Source: Cupriavidus malaysiensis (GTDB lineage: Bacteria > Pseudomonadota > Gammaproteobacteria > Burkholderiales > Burkholderiaceae). From it: a stretch of DNA of 64,000 nucleotides. Below, one piece after another: positions 17,692 through 27,757 of this stretch. Position numbers and translations under genes: made by a program. Under the pieces are notes generated by a model, which ran no database searches, was not told the DNA's origin, and saw only the letters and a list, made by a program, of their open reading frames with translations. The first letter of the stretch is position 1, and the number at the start of each line of letters is the position of its first letter. Where the stretch lies: the NCBI RefSeq assembly GCF_001854325.1, contig NZ_CP017755.1, positions 3,100,001 through 3,164,000 of the forward strand. The letters run 5' to 3'.

Positions 17692-19092
17692 ATGTCCTTC
17701 ATCATCGTGATCGCCGCCCTGGCGTTCCTGATGCTGGTCGCCTACCGCGGCTATAGCGTGATCCTGTTCGCCCCCGTCGCCGCCCTCGGCGCCGTCCTGC
17801 TGATCGACCCTGGCGCCGTGGCGCCGGTGTTCTCCGGCATCTTCATGGAGAAGCTGGTCGGCTTCGTCAAGCTGTACTTCCCGGTGTTCCTGCTGGGCGC
17901 GGTGTTCGGCAAGGTGATCGAACTGTCCGGCTTCTCCGAGTCGATCGTCGCCGCGGCGATCAAGTACATCGGCCGTTCGCGCGCCAACGCGGTCATCGTG
18001 GCCGTGTGCGCGCTGCTGACCTATGGCGGCGTGTCGCTGTTCGTGGTGGTGTTCGCGGTCTATCCCTTCGCCGCGGAACTGTACCGGCAGAGCAATATCC
18101 CCAAGCGGCTGATGCCGGGCGCGATCGCCCTCGGCGCCTTCAGCTTCACCATGGATTCGCTGCCGGGCACGCCGCAGATCCAGAACATCATCCCCACCAC
18201 CTTCTTCAAGACCACCGCCTGGGCGGCGCCCCTGCTGGGCACCATCGGCGCGGCCTTCATCGTGGTGGTCGGCCTGTCCTACCTGGAATGGCGCCGCCGC
18301 GCGGCGGCCGCGCGCGGCGAAGGCTATGGCGATTCGCTGCTGAATGAACCGGAGCGGGTCGATTCGACCGACCTGCCCAATCCGGTGCTGGCGATCGCTC
18401 CGCTGATCCTGGTCGGCGTGGCCAACTTCGCGCTGACCAAGCTGATCCCGCAGTGGTACGGCGACCAGTACACGGTGGATCCGTCGATACTGCCGGGCGT
18501 GCACGCTCCGCTGAACGTGTCGATCAAGGGCGTGGTGGCGATCTGGGCCGTCGAGGGCGCGCTGCTGCTCGGCATCCTGCTGGTGATGCTGACCGCCTTC
18601 GGCCGCGTGCGCGACCGCTTCGCCAACGGCACCAAGACCGCCGTCTCCGGCGCCCTGCTGGCCACGCTGAACACCGCGTCCGAATACGGCTTCGGCGGTG
18701 TCATCGCGGCGCTGCCGGGCTTCCTGGTGGTCGGTGACGCATTGAAGAGCATCCCGAACCCGCTGGTCAACGCCGCCGTCTCCGTCTCGACCCTGGCCGG
18801 CATCACCGGCTCGGCGTCGGGCGGCATGAGCATCGCGCTGGCCGCGATGTCGGACACCTTCATCAAGACCGCGCAGGAAATGCAGATTCCGCTGGAGGTC
18901 CTGCACCGCGTGGTCGCCATGGCCAGCGGCGGCATGGATACGCTGCCGCACAACGGTGCGGTCATCACCCTGCTGGCGGTGACCGGCCTGTCGCACCGCG
19001 AGTCCTATCGCGACATCTTCGCGGTCACGCTGATCAAGACGCTCGCCGTGTTCTTCGTCATCGCCACCTTCTATGTGACCGGCCTGGTCTGA
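17692..19092 (+). CDS. GntP-family permease, probable 3-hydroxybutyrate transporter
   Basis: 466 aa from the ATG at 17692, with TTGGAGAC just upstream. About twelve to thirteen hydrophobic segments are visible, and the SLPGTPQIQNIIPTTFF and GMDTLPHNGAVITLLAV segments are typical of the GntP/CitMHS-like branch. The gene sits between the HbcR-like activator and bdhA, as does PA2004 in Pseudomonas aeruginosa, so it most likely imports (R)-3-hydroxybutyrate. Only 23 bp separates it from bdhA, indicating one transcript from the sigma54 promoter. Confidence 0.88.
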   Translation: MSFIIVIAALAFLMLVAYRGYSVILFAPVAALGAVLLIDPGAVAPVFSGIFMEKLVGFVKLYFPVFLLGAVFGKVIELSGFSESIVAAAIKYIGRSRANAVIVAVCALLTYGGVSLFVVVFAVYPFAAELYRQSNIPKRLMPGAIALGAFSFTMDSLPGTPQIQNIIPTTFFKTTAWAAPLLGTIGAAFIVVVGLSYLEWRRRAAAARGEGYGDSLLNEPERVDSTDLPNPVLAIAPLILVGVANFALTKLIPQWYGDQYTVDPSILPGVHAPLNVSIKGVVAIWAVEGALLLGILLVMLTAFGRVRDRFANGTKTAVSGALLATLNTASEYGFGGVIAALPGFLVVGDALKSIPNPLVNAAVSVSTLAGITGSASGGMSIALAAMSDTFIKTAQEMQIPLEVLHRVVAMASGGMDTLPHNGAVITLLAVTGLSHRESYRDIFAVTLIKTLAVFFVIATFYVTGLV

Positions 19093-19115
19093 TCACGCAC
19101 AGGATCCCCACCCTC

Positions 19116-19910
19116 ATGACTACCTCCCCCTCTTCCGCCCCGCTCGCGGGCAAGACCGCCCTCGTCACCGGCTCCACCAGCGGCATCGGCCTCGGCATCG
19201 CCAAGGCGCTGGCGCAGGCCGGCGCCAACCTCGTGCTGAACGGCTTCGGCGACGCCGCCGGCGCACTGGCGCAGATCGAGGCGCTTGGCGTGCGCGCCGC
19301 GCACCACGGCGCCGACATGAGCCGCCCCGCCGAGATCGAGGCCATGCTGGCCTTCGCGGCGCAACGCTTCGGCGCCGTCGACATCCTCGTCAACAACGCC
19401 GGCATCCAGTTCGTCGCCCCCATCGAGGACTTCCCCGCCGAGCGCTGGGACGCCGTCATCGCCATCAACCTGAGCGCCACCTTCCACGCCATGCGCGCCG
19501 CGCTGCCGGCGATGCGCCAGCGCGGCTGGGGCCGCGTGATCAACATCGCCTCGGTGCACGGCGTGATCGCTTCGGCCGGCAAGTCCGCCTACGTGGCGGC
19601 CAAGCACGGCGTGATCGGCCTGACCAAGGTGGCCGCGCTGGAAACCGCGCGCACCGGCATCACCGTCAACGCGATCTGCCCCGGCTGGGTGCTGACGCCG
19701 CTGGTGCAGCAGCAGATCGACGCCCTCGCCGCGCGCGAGGGCCTGACAGTGGAAGCAGCCTCGGTGAAGCTGCTGGGCGAGAAGCAGCCTTCGGCGCAGT
19801 TCGTCACGCCCGCGCAGATCGGCGCGCTGGCGGTGTTCCTGTGCTCCGACGCCGCCAGCGAGATGCGCGGCGCGGAACTGAAGATCGACGGCGGCTGGAC
19901 CGCGCAGTAA
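19116..19910 (+). CDS. bdhA: D-(R)-3-hydroxybutyrate dehydrogenase
   Basis: 264 aa, classical SDR. It shows TGSTSGIG (nucleotide loop), NNAGIQFVAPIEDFP, catalytic SVHG-to-YVAAK (Ser, Tyr, Lys) and the family-specific ICPGWVLTPLVQQQI and LLGEKQPSAQFVTP segments that separate 3-hydroxybutyrate dehydrogenases from other SDRs. It oxidises (R)-3-hydroxybutyrate to acetoacetate with NAD in the cytoplasm, relevant to PHB turnover or use of external hydroxybutyrate. It is co-transcribed with the permease. No CoA-transferase gene follows here. Confidence 0.93.
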   Translation: MTTSPSSAPLAGKTALVTGSTSGIGLGIAKALAQAGANLVLNGFGDAAGALAQIEALGVRAAHHGADMSRPAEIEAMLAFAAQRFGAVDILVNNAGIQFVAPIEDFPAERWDAVIAINLSATFHAMRAALPAMRQRGWGRVINIASVHGVIASAGKSAYVAAKHGVIGLTKVAALETARTGITVNAICPGWVLTPLVQQQIDALAAREGLTVEAASVKLLGEKQPSAQFVTPAQIGALAVFLCSDAASEMRGAELKIDGGWTAQ

Positions 19911-20493
19911 GGCAGGCGGCTGCAGCAGGCGGGCGCGCGCCGCGCGCTCCCTGCCTGCCGCGCACGCCACCCGGCAGGCGCATGCGCTCGGTGCAGTTGA
20001 TGTAGCCCTCGATGCACACCGGCGCTTCCCCCCGCGCTTGCGCGACCTGATCCTCTCTCCCCGCCCGCCGGGCGCACACTGCGCCCGCGCAGGCATCCTC
20101 GGCGCACCTCGCCTCCCTCCCCGAGTGCATGAAAAAAACGGCGCCCCCGACCCGGGGGCGCCGTAAAGCGGTGCGGGGAAGCACTTACGCTATGCCGGCC
20201 AGGCCGGCACCCGTGCAATAACGGCCGGCACCGGGCCGCATTGAGCGCCGAGGCGGCGCCACAGGCCCGCCTGCGGCACGATGTCGCAGTCTGCCGCCAC
20301 ACGAATGCGGCGAGAACGCCGCAATCGCGGCACCGCTTGCCGGAAATTGCCACGGCACCCCGCATCCGCCGTAAATCCCGCCACCCCCCGACCGTTAACC
20401 GATGACGACCCTCGCCGCGCAACGCGGCCCGGATCGTCCGCGGGCAGGCCCGTCCGCCCCGCCATCGACAGGACATCGACAGGAGCATCCCCC
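19911..20493. other. 583-bp gap between bdhA and the chemoreceptor gene
   Basis: There is no convincing coding region. It holds GC-rich unstructured sequence, a strong hairpin at 20138-20164 with its T-run on the minus strand, imperfect GCCGGC-rich repeats around 20193-20235, and leader sequence of the chemoreceptor gene. A minus-strand small RNA ending at the hairpin is possible. Confidence 0.6.
20138..20164 (-). terminator. intrinsic terminator on the minus strand
   Basis: Perfect 11-bp arms ACGGCGCCCCC and GGGGGCGCCGT close a 5-nt loop. Seven A residues on the plus strand at 20132-20138 give a T-run after the hairpin only for leftward transcription. Both flanking genes read rightward, so no known transcript uses it in that direction. 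It may still stop bdhA readthrough in part. Confidence 0.8.
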
Positions 20494-22287
20494 ATGAAGA
20501 TCCGCGACATGAAGATCGGAACACGCCTTGCCTTCGGCTTCGCGGTCATCCTGGCACTGCTGGTCCTGAACACCGCGTTCAGCGTCTACCGCATGCGCGA
20601 ACTCTCGCAGCAGACGCGCGCCATGATGAGCGAGCCGCTCGCCAAGGAACGGCTGGTGGCCGACTGGACCTCGCTGGTCGCGGTCGGCATCGTGCGCACC
20701 TCGGCCATCGCGCGCAGCAGCGATCCCGCGCTGGCGGGCTTCTTCGCGGAGCAGACCAAGGCCTCCTCGGCACGCGGCGCCGCGCTGATGAAACAGATCG
20801 AAGCGCAGGCCGACGAGACCGACAAGCCGGTGCTGCGCCAGGCCGCCGAGGTGCGCCAGGCCTACATCGCCGCGCGCGACGAGATCATGAAGATCAAGGG
20901 CAGCGCCAGCGAGGCCGAGATCGAGCGCCTGATGCAGGAGCGCTACCTGCCCAGCGCGAAGGGCTACGAAGAGGCGCTGCGCTCGCTGCTGGACCTGCAG
21001 CGGCAATCGATCAACGCCACCGCGCAGCGCATCGACGCGCTGGCCGAACGCACCCGCACGGTGCTGATCGTCACGGCGGCGCTGGTGGCGGCCTTCGCCA
21101 TCGGCTTCGCCTGGTGGCTGACGGTGGGTATCACGCAACCGATGCGGCACGCGGTGCAGGCGGCCCAGCGCGTCGCGCAGGGCGACCTCTCCGGCCAGGC
21201 CGGCGCGCAGGGCGGGCCCTATGCGCGCGACGAGTCGGGCCAGCTGCTGCAGGCGCTGGCCGAGATGCGCGGCAGCCTGAACGGCATCGTGCACGAAGTG
21301 CATCGCGGCACGCAGACCATCGGCGGGGCCTCCCGGCAGATCGCCGCCGGCAACCTGGACCTGTCCTCGCGCACCGAGCAGCAGGCCAGTTCGCTGCAGG
21401 AGACCGCGGCGTCGATGGAGGAACTGACCTCCACGGTGCGGCAGAACGCCGACAACGCGCGCCAGGCCAACCAGCTCGCCGTGTCCGCCTCGGCCGTCGC
21501 CAACCACGGCGGCGAGGTGGTGGCGCGCGTGGTGCAGACCATGGAGTCGATCCACACCTCGTCGCACAAGATCGTCGAGATCATCGGCGTGATCGAAGGC
21601 ATCGCCTTCCAGACCAATATCCTGGCGCTCAATGCCGCGGTGGAAGCCGCCCGCGCCGGCGAACAGGGCCGCGGCTTCGCCGTGGTGGCCGGCGAAGTGC
21701 GCGCGCTGGCGCAGCGCTCGGCCAGCGCGGCCAAGGAGATCAAGAGCCTGATCGACGCCTCGGTGGCGCAGGTCGGCGAAGGCAGCGCGCTGGTCGGCCA
21801 GGCCGGCAGCACCATGGCCGAGATCGTCGAGAGCGTGAAGCGCGTCACCGACATCATGGGCGAGATCACCGCCGCCACCCAGGAACAGACCACCGGCATC
21901 GAGCAGGTCAACCAGGCCATCACGCAGATCGACGAGACCACGCAGCAGAACGCCGCCCTGGTGGAACAGGCCTCGGCCGCCACCCAGGCGCTGGAAGACC
22001 AGGCACGCCTGCTGCTGCAGGCGGTCGGCACCTTCCGGCTGGACGCGGGCGCTGGCATCGAGGCCGCGCCGCCGGCGTCCGCGCAGCCAGTACAAGCCGC
22101 CCGCGCCGGCAAACCCGAGGCCGGCGCGGGCGCCACGCAGGGCACGGCGCCGCGCTCCCGCCGGCAGCCGGCGCGTCCGGCCCGGCTGCCGGCGCAGCGC
22201 CTGGAGCCGGCGATGGCACAGCCGCAACGGCAGGCCGCGGCGGCGCGCACGACCGCGGCATCGTCGGACGATTGGGAGCAGTTCTGA
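20494..22287 (+). CDS. methyl-accepting chemotaxis protein
   Basis: 597 aa from the ATG at 20494. Transmembrane 1 (about residues 12-31), a periplasmic four-helix bundle (4HB_MCP, about 35-188), transmembrane 2 (about 190-212), HAMP, and a full cytoplasmic signalling domain with the hairpin tip [20 protein letters not shown]. The C-terminus DDWEQF resembles the xWxxF pentapeptide that tethers CheR/CheB, after an Ala/Arg-rich linker of about 80 residues. It senses an unknown ligand. It stands alone, downstream of a long leader with no obvious sigma28 promoter that I can assert. Confidence 0.94.
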   Translation: MKIRDMKIGTRLAFGFAVILALLVLNTAFSVYRMRELSQQTRAMMSEPLAKERLVADWTSLVAVGIVRTSAIARSSDPALAGFFAEQTKASSARGAALMKQIEAQADETDKPVLRQAAEVRQAYIAARDEIMKIKGSASEAEIERLMQERYLPSAKGYEEALRSLLDLQRQSINATAQRIDALAERTRTVLIVTAALVAAFAIGFAWWLTVGITQPMRHAVQAAQRVAQGDLSGQAGAQGGPYARDESGQLLQALAEMRGSLNGIVHEVHRGTQTIGGASRQIAAGNLDLSSRTEQQASSLQETAASMEELTSTVRQNADNARQANQLAVSASAVANHGGEVVARVVQTMESIHTSSHKIVEIIGVIEGIAFQTNILALNAAVEAARAGEQGRGFAVVAGEVRALAQRSASAAKEIKSLIDASVAQVGEGSALVGQAGSTMAEIVESVKRVTDIMGEITAATQEQTTGIEQVNQAITQIDETTQQNAALVEQASAATQALEDQARLLLQAVGTFRLDAGAGIEAAPPASAQPVQAARAGKPEAGAGATQGTAPRSRRQPARPARLPAQRLEPAMAQPQRQAAAARTTAASSDDWEQF

Positions 22288-22428
22288 GCCGCGCTTCGCC
22301 GCGCGACGGACCCGCTCAGCGCATCGCTTCCACCTCCACCTGGGAGCGCGGTATCCCGGTCGACGGCGACGGATCGTCGGCGAAAGGCTCGCAGCCGGCC
22401 TGGCGGCCGTCCTCGACGAGCCAGCCAG

Positions 22429-23691
22429 TCATCGATGATGCCCGTCTTCGTTCTCCATGCAGGCCGCCGGCACGGCGCCGGCCGACGATCGTTGCGGTAC
22501 GCACGGTGCATGCGGCACACCATCGCCGAGCGCGGCGAAACCGCGCGCCAGGTCGGTGATCAGGTCCTCCACGCCTTCCAGTCCGATATGCAGGCGGACC
22601 AGCGGCGTGCTGCCGGACCAGTCGCCGACCGAGCGCGCGCGGGCCATGTCGGCCACCGTGGCCAGGCTCTCGAAGCCGCCCCAGCTGGCGCCGATGCCGA
22701 ACAGCGACAGGCTGTCGACGAAGCGCTCGGCCGCGGCCAGGCCGCCGCTGCGCAGCGCGAACGACAGCAGGCCGTTGGTGCCGCGGCAGTCGCGCCGCCA
22801 CAGCGCGTGGCCGGGGTCGCCGGGCAGCGCCGGGCAGTACACGCGCGCCACCTCGGGCCGCGCCTGCAGCCACTGCGCCACCGCCAGCGCGCCGGCCTGG
22901 TGCTGGGCCAGACGCGCGCCCAGCGAGCGCATGCCGCGCTGCACCAGGTAGGCATCGTCGGCGCTGACCGCCATGCCGAAGGCGTCGGCCAGCGCGGCCA
23001 GCCGCGGCCAGGCGGCCTCAGTGGTGCAGACGGTGCCCATCATCACGTCGGAATGGCCGCCCAGGTACTTGGTGGCGGCCATCAGCGAGATGTCGGCCCC
23101 CAGCGCGAGCGGCTGGTACAGCAGGCCTGAACCCCAGGTGTTGTCGGCCGCCACCAGCGCGCCGTGCGCGTGCGCCAATGCGGCGATGGCGGGCAGGTCG
23201 CACATCTCGTAGGCCAGCGAGCCCGGCGCTTCCACGTAGACCAGCCGCGTCTCGGGCCGCAGGCGGCGCGCGAGGTCGCTGCCGTCGGCGGCATAGAAGC
23301 CGGCCGTCACGCCATGCTCGCGCAGGAAGCCGCCGGCCAGGTTGCGCACCGGCTCGTAGACGCAGTCGGGCAGCAGCACGTGCTCGCCGGGACGCAGGCA
23401 GGCAAGCAAGGTCATGGCGGCGGCGGCCAGGCCGCTGGGAAAGAGGCGGGTGCGGTAGCCGCCTTCGAGCTCGGTGACCATGTCCTCGAGCGCGAAGGCG
23501 GTGGGATTGCCGCGCGCGCCGTAGGTGAAAAGGCGTTCGCTGGCGCGGCGCGCGCGCATCTCGCGCATCTCGGCGGTGGAGGCGAACAGCACCGTGCTGG
23601 CGCGGACCACCGGCGGGTTGACCGGCTGCCCGCCCGGCACGTCGGCATGGCGGCCGGCGCGGGCAAGGCGGGTCGGAAGGGTGTGCTTCAT
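22429..23691 (-). CDS. PLP-dependent Cys/Met metabolism enzyme (cystathionine beta-lyase-like)
   Basis: 420 aa from the ATG at 23691. The fold-type I Cys_Met_Meta_PP signature is present: YGARGNPTAFALEDMVTELEGG, PSGLAAAAMTLLA, cofactor Asp in AADNTWGSGLL, and the Schiff-base Lys in SLMAATKYLGGHSDVM. The C-terminus SLSLFGIGASWGGFESLA matches MetC-type beta-lyases. It would cleave a C-S bond of cystathionine, cysteine or a related thioether to pyruvate, ammonia and a thiol. The poorly conserved final 25 residues are Ala/Pro-rich. As part of an organosulfur cluster it may act on an imported sulfur amino acid rather than in methionine synthesis. Confidence 0.87.
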   Translation of the reverse strand: MKHTLPTRLARAGRHADVPGGQPVNPPVVRASTVLFASTAEMREMRARRASERLFTYGARGNPTAFALEDMVTELEGGYRTRLFPSGLAAAAMTLLACLRPGEHVLLPDCVYEPVRNLAGGFLREHGVTAGFYAADGSDLARRLRPETRLVYVEAPGSLAYEMCDLPAIAALAHAHGALVAADNTWGSGLLYQPLALGADISLMAATKYLGGHSDVMMGTVCTTEAAWPRLAALADAFGMAVSADDAYLVQRGMRSLGARLAQHQAGALAVAQWLQARPEVARVYCPALPGDPGHALWRRDCRGTNGLLSFALRSGGLAAAERFVDSLSLFGIGASWGGFESLATVADMARARSVGDWSGSTPLVRLHIGLEGVEDLITDLARGFAALGDGVPHAPCVPQRSSAGAVPAACMENEDGHHR

Positions 23692-23788
23692 GGTTGGCCT
23701 TCGGAGTGGACGGGCGGAAGTGGCGGACAGCCGGGGCGCGGCGCGGTCCCGGCGATCGCCTCGCAAGGGCCGTGCCGCCGCGGGGTCT

Positions 23789-25006
23789 TCAATCCAGGTG
23801 CGCGCCCGACAGCTTGACGATCTGCGACCAGCGCGAGATATCGCTCTTGAGCTGCGCGCCGAAGGCCTCGGGCGAACTGGCCACCACGTCGCTGCCGCCT
23901 TCGTTGATCTGGCGCACCACGTCGGGCTGGTGCAACACCTGCACCAGCGCGCGGTTCAGGTGCGCCACGCGCTCCGGCGGCGTGCCGGCGGGCACGAAGA
24001 TGCCGTACCAGTCCTCGAAACGCAGGTTGCGGTAGCCCAGTTCCTCCAGCGTCGGCACCCTGGCGAACACGCCCAGCCGGCGCGGGCTGGTCACTGCCAG
24101 CGCGCGCATGCGCCCGGCCTGCACGAAGCCGGCCACCGACGAGGTCGAGGTGATCAGCACGTTCACCTGGCCGCCCAGCAGGTCGTTGATGGCCGGGCCC
24201 GCCCCCTTGTAGGGCACGTGCTGCAGCGAGACGCCGGCATCCTTGTCCAGCACCACGCCGACCAGGTGCGACAGCGTGCCGTTGCCCGGCGTGGCAAAGG
24301 TGATGCGCTGCGGCTGCGCCTTGGCCTGTGCGGCCAGCTCGGCGAAGGTCTGCCAGGGCGCGTTGGCCGCCACCACGATGGCCAGCGGCGCGGCGTTGAT
24401 CTGCGTGACGGGCTTGAACTGCTTGACAGGATCGAAGCCCGGCGCGGCGTACAGCGTCGGGTTGACCGCCATCACCGAGACCTGCGAGGTCAGCAGGGTG
24501 TAGCCGTCGGCCTTGGACTCGGCCACCGAGCGCGTGCCGATATTGCCGCCGGCACCGCCGCGGTTGTCGACCACCGCCGACTGCCCCAGCACCTCGGCCA
24601 GGCGGCTGGAGACGATGCGCGAGACGGCATCGTTGCCGCCGCCCGCCGGGAATGGCGAGACGATGCGCAACGGCTGCGCCGGGTAACCGCTCACCGGTGG
24701 CAGCGGCGCCAGCGGCTGCGCGACCGCGGCCAGCGCCACGCTGCCGGCGGCGCCGCACGCCCCGGCCAGCGCCGCCAGGCGCGCCAGCGCGGTGCGTGCA
24801 CGGCGCCGGACCGGCTGGCAGTGCGCGGGCGGGCCGCCGGACCCGGGGGTATGCAGCGGCGCGCGCAGGGACAGCGGCCGCGCGGCGAGCACGTGCGGCG
24901 CCGGCTTCCGGGCGGGCTTCCGGGCGGGCGTCAGGGCGGGCTTCAGGGCCGACGACAGCGCGCGCAGCAAGCGGGCGGAACGGCCTGGCGAGGGAAAGCG
25001 GAACAT
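23789..25006 (-). CDS. Bug/TctC-family periplasmic solute-binding protein
   Basis: 405 aa from the ATG at 25006, with CAGGAGGTCTC upstream. The N-terminus is unusually long, with an Ala/Pro/Lys repeat (KPALTPARKPARKPAP) before a Sec-like segment around residues 72-100; mature TctC sequence begins near YPAQPLRIVSPFPAGGGNDA. Family motifs are VVDNRGGAGGNIGT, HVPYKGAGPAINDLLGGQVN and LAVTSPRR. Such proteins bind small carboxylates or amides for TctAB-type transporters, but no TctAB genes are nearby, as is common in Burkholderiales. Context suggests an organosulfur ligand. Confidence 0.9.
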   Translation of the reverse strand: MFRFPSPGRSARLLRALSSALKPALTPARKPARKPAPHVLAARPLSLRAPLHTPGSGGPPAHCQPVRRRARTALARLAALAGACGAAGSVALAAVAQPLAPLPPVSGYPAQPLRIVSPFPAGGGNDAVSRIVSSRLAEVLGQSAVVDNRGGAGGNIGTRSVAESKADGYTLLTSQVSVMAVNPTLYAAPGFDPVKQFKPVTQINAAPLAIVVAANAPWQTFAELAAQAKAQPQRITFATPGNGTLSHLVGVVLDKDAGVSLQHVPYKGAGPAINDLLGGQVNVLITSTSSVAGFVQAGRMRALAVTSPRRLGVFARVPTLEELGYRNLRFEDWYGIFVPAGTPPERVAHLNRALVQVLHQPDVVRQINEGGSDVVASSPEAFGAQLKSDISRWSQIVKLSGAHLD

Positions 25007-25277
25007 GAGACCTCCTGGGGGCGGATGGGTGAGTCCTGGCAAGGCGCGGGCCGGGGCCCGGCCGCGTGTCTGCACCTTCGAGCAAGGCGGGGAATCGTGG
25101 CCGCGCGACTCTGTCCGGCCCGGCGCGTCCGGCGTTGCCACGAGGGCGACGGCGCGGACAGCGGGCTCGGCCTGGCGGGGTCGCTTGCGGCGGTTCATGT
25201 CAGGCGGGTGGCGGGTGGCGGATGGATGCCGGGTCGACGGCCGGTGGATCGCAGGTCGAAGGCCGGACGGCGGTGGT

Positions 25278-26930
25278 TCAGGCCGCCGGCAGGAAGCGGA
25301 ACAGCGCCAGTTCCTGCGCATCGAGCTGGGCCACCAGCCCGGTTTCCCAGGCCAGGTAGCGGCGCGCCGCCTCCTTGTTGCCGTCATGCCGGTCGTGCAC
25401 GAAGAACAGGAAGTCGATGCAGCGCGCGTCGGGCAGTGCCTCCGGTGCGCCGTTGCCGCGCCGCAGCGGCAGGCCGGCGGCCTCCCAGGCCTCGATGCCG
25501 CCGGCCAGGCGGCGCACGTCGCCATAGCCGAGCGCGGCGAGGTCGGCCGCCGCCAGCGCGGCGAGGTCGGCCTCGCCCACGATCACCAGCGTGGTGTCGC
25601 GCGGCACGCCGGCCAGGTCGGCCGCCAGGCGCGGCCGGATCGACCACAGGCTGCCCGGCACGCGCGCGGCGCGGAAGGCCATGCCGGGGCGCAGGTCGAG
25701 CGCGGCCATCTGCTGCGCGGCGAGGCCGTCGCGCAGCTCGCCCGGCGCCACCTCGGCCAGTGCGTTGCCGGCACCGGCGGCCAGCGGTGCCGGCGCCGCC
25801 AGTCCGGCGGCGCGTCCGGCCTCGAGGCCGCCCGCCAGCACCACCGCGTCGTGGCCCATCTGGCGCAGCCAGCTCGCCACCACCAGCGCGCGCACGCCTT
25901 CCACGTCGAACAGCACCAGGCGCGCGCGGCGCACGCCGAGATACTGGTCGGTGGCCTGGATCAGCTGGCCGCCGGGCGTATGCTGCGCGCCGGGCAGCGA
26001 ACCGGCGGCGAATTCCTCGGGCGTGCGCACGTCGCACAGGAAGGTGCTGCGGTCCGCATCGGCCAGCCATTGCGCGGCGGTGGCGGCATCGATGCGCGGC
26101 ACGCCGGCGCGACCGGCCAGCGCCTCGGCGGCTTGCCGCGCGGCCTCCTGCCCGGCCGGCCGGGTGTGCTCGGGATAGTGGGCGGTGCCGCCATGCTCCA
26201 GCGTGAAATCGTTCAGGTACCAGCCCTGCGTGCCGTTCTCCAGCGCGTAGACCGGGTTGGGCACGCCGAGGTTGATCAGGGTCTGCGCGCCGATGATGCT
26301 GCGCGTGCGGCCGGCGCAGTTGATCACGATCGGCGTGGACGGATCGGGCACCAGGTCGCGCAGGCGCCAGGCCAGCTCGCCGTTGGGGCAGCAGCGCGCG
26401 CCGGGAATGTTCATCTTGCGGAATTCGCCGAGCGGACGGCCGTCGAGCACCACCGGCGCTGCCGCGCCCGCCTGCAGCGCGGCCAGCTCGGCGGCGCTGA
26501 CGCGCGGCGTGCCGTAGTGGTGCTCGGCCAGCTCGCCGAAGGTCTTGGACGGCACGTTGACGCCGGCGAACAGCACGTAGCCGGCGGCCTGCCAGGCGGG
26601 CACGCCCCCGGCCAGCGTGAAGACGCGGCGGTAGCCCAGGGCCGCCGCAGCGCGCGCGGCCAGCGCGGCCACGCCGTCGCCGTCGTCGGCCAGCACGATG
26701 CGCGTGGCCAGGCTGGGCGCGAGGCGGCCGAGGTCGAGCTCGAAGCGGCTGTAGGGCAGCGGCACGGCGAGGAAGGGATGCCCCTCGCCGTACTGGCCGT
26801 GCTCGCGCACGTCGAACAAGGCGATCTCCTCGTCGTCGTGCAGCCAGGCCTTCAGGGTGCGGGCATCGATGGATTCCGCCGCGGGGCGGTTGGCGGGGCG
26901 GTTGGCGGGGCGGTCAGCAGGCGTGGACAT
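25278..26930 (-). CDS. multi-domain rhodanese-like sulfurtransferase
   Basis: 550 aa from the ATG at 26930. Four rhodanese-like repeats can be traced: about residues 20-118, 143-245, 275-375 and 390-495, each with an LxDVR/LDGR/LDLR strand and a LAGG-x-x-W/A helix. Only repeat 2 keeps the catalytic loop Cys205 (INCAGRTRS); the matching loops of repeats 1, 3 and 4 lack Cys. It would carry sulfane sulfur from a thiosulfate- or persulfide-like donor. The N-terminus holds a short Pro-Ala-Asn-Arg repeat. It lies between the thiol dioxygenase gene and the Bug gene on the same strand. Confidence 0.88.
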   Translation of the reverse strand: MSTPADRPANRPANRPAAESIDARTLKAWLHDDEEIALFDVREHGQYGEGHPFLAVPLPYSRFELDLGRLAPSLATRIVLADDGDGVAALAARAAAALGYRRVFTLAGGVPAWQAAGYVLFAGVNVPSKTFGELAEHHYGTPRVSAAELAALQAGAAAPVVLDGRPLGEFRKMNIPGARCCPNGELAWRLRDLVPDPSTPIVINCAGRTRSIIGAQTLINLGVPNPVYALENGTQGWYLNDFTLEHGGTAHYPEHTRPAGQEAARQAAEALAGRAGVPRIDAATAAQWLADADRSTFLCDVRTPEEFAAGSLPGAQHTPGGQLIQATDQYLGVRRARLVLFDVEGVRALVVASWLRQMGHDAVVLAGGLEAGRAAGLAAPAPLAAGAGNALAEVAPGELRDGLAAQQMAALDLRPGMAFRAARVPGSLWSIRPRLAADLAGVPRDTTLVIVGEADLAALAAADLAALGYGDVRRLAGGIEAWEAAGLPLRRGNGAPEALPDARCIDFLFFVHDRHDGNKEAARRYLAWETGLVAQLDAQELALFRFLPAA

Positions 26931-27169
26931 AGGGTGTGTCGGGCAAGATTCGGGCAGGTATTCGGGCAGGTCTCCGGCCAGCACCAGGGGGACGACGCTG
27001 GAGGCAACCGGCGGAAAACAGGCAGGAAACAAAAAAACGGGCAAAAGCGGGCCCCGCCTCTCCGCGCGGGGAGGCTCGATCCGCCAAGGTCCGATCAGGC
27101 GTGTGGCGATGGCGGCGGCGGGCCGGCACGGCAGTCCGTGCCGGCCCGCCGCTCAGGCGCGCGGCAGGT

Positions 27170-27757
27170 TCAGCGCCGCGTCTGCACGCCGACCTGCATC
27201 ACCTGGCAGGTGCCTTGCTCCAGGTCGAAGCTGAGGCGCTCGGTCAGCGTCTCCAGCGCGCGGCCGTACATATGCAGGTGGCGGATGACGTCGTCGCCGC
27301 GGATCTCCACCGAGTGGATGTCGTCCGGCAGCAGGGCGATGCCGGTGCCGGGACCGACCTCGACGGTATGCGAGTGCGCCAGCGTGCCGAAGCCGGGACG
27401 GCTGCCGTCGTCGGTGCGCCGGTAGACGTCGTTGTATTCGATGCCGCTGACCCCGGCCACGCAGGCCCAGGTGGTGTGGTTGTGCGGCGGGATGCGCTTG
27501 CCGGGGCGCATCACGTTCAGGTAGAGCGCGTAGGTCTGGTCGGGATCCTCGGCGATCAGGTAGCGCGCCTGGCGCTCGCCTGCCTCGGGCGGCGGATAGT
27601 CGCCCTCCGACCACAGTTCGGGCCGCGCGGCGAGGTCCTGCACGCGCGCCAGCACCTGGGCCAGCGCGGGACGCGTGACGCCCTCCGTCTCTACAATATT
27701 CCTGATGGATTGAAGGGTCTCATCCACCGTCGACTTGCGTTGCTGTGCCACCGACAT
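27170..27757 (-). CDS. cysteine dioxygenase-type thiol dioxygenase
   Basis: 195 aa from the ATG at 27757. The cupin iron triad is His92, His94 ([11 protein letters not shown]) and His148 (DDIHSVE). Cys99 is at the spacing of the mammalian cysteine dioxygenase crosslink Cys93, and Tyr164 in HLHMYG is at that of Tyr157. Arg65 is at the position of the carboxylate-binding Arg60. The enzyme should convert a small thiol, most simply cysteine to cysteine sulfinate, with O2; 3-mercaptopropionate or another thiol cannot be excluded. It is the first gene of the organosulfur operon and divergent from a LysR gene. Confidence 0.88.
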   Translation of the reverse strand: MSVAQQRKSTVDETLQSIRNIVETEGVTRPALAQVLARVQDLAARPELWSEGDYPPPEAGERQARYLIAEDPDQTYALYLNVMRPGKRIPPHNHTTWACVAGVSGIEYNDVYRRTDDGSRPGFGTLAHSHTVEVGPGTGIALLPDDIHSVEIRGDDVIRHLHMYGRALETLTERLSFDLEQGTCQVMQVGVQTRR

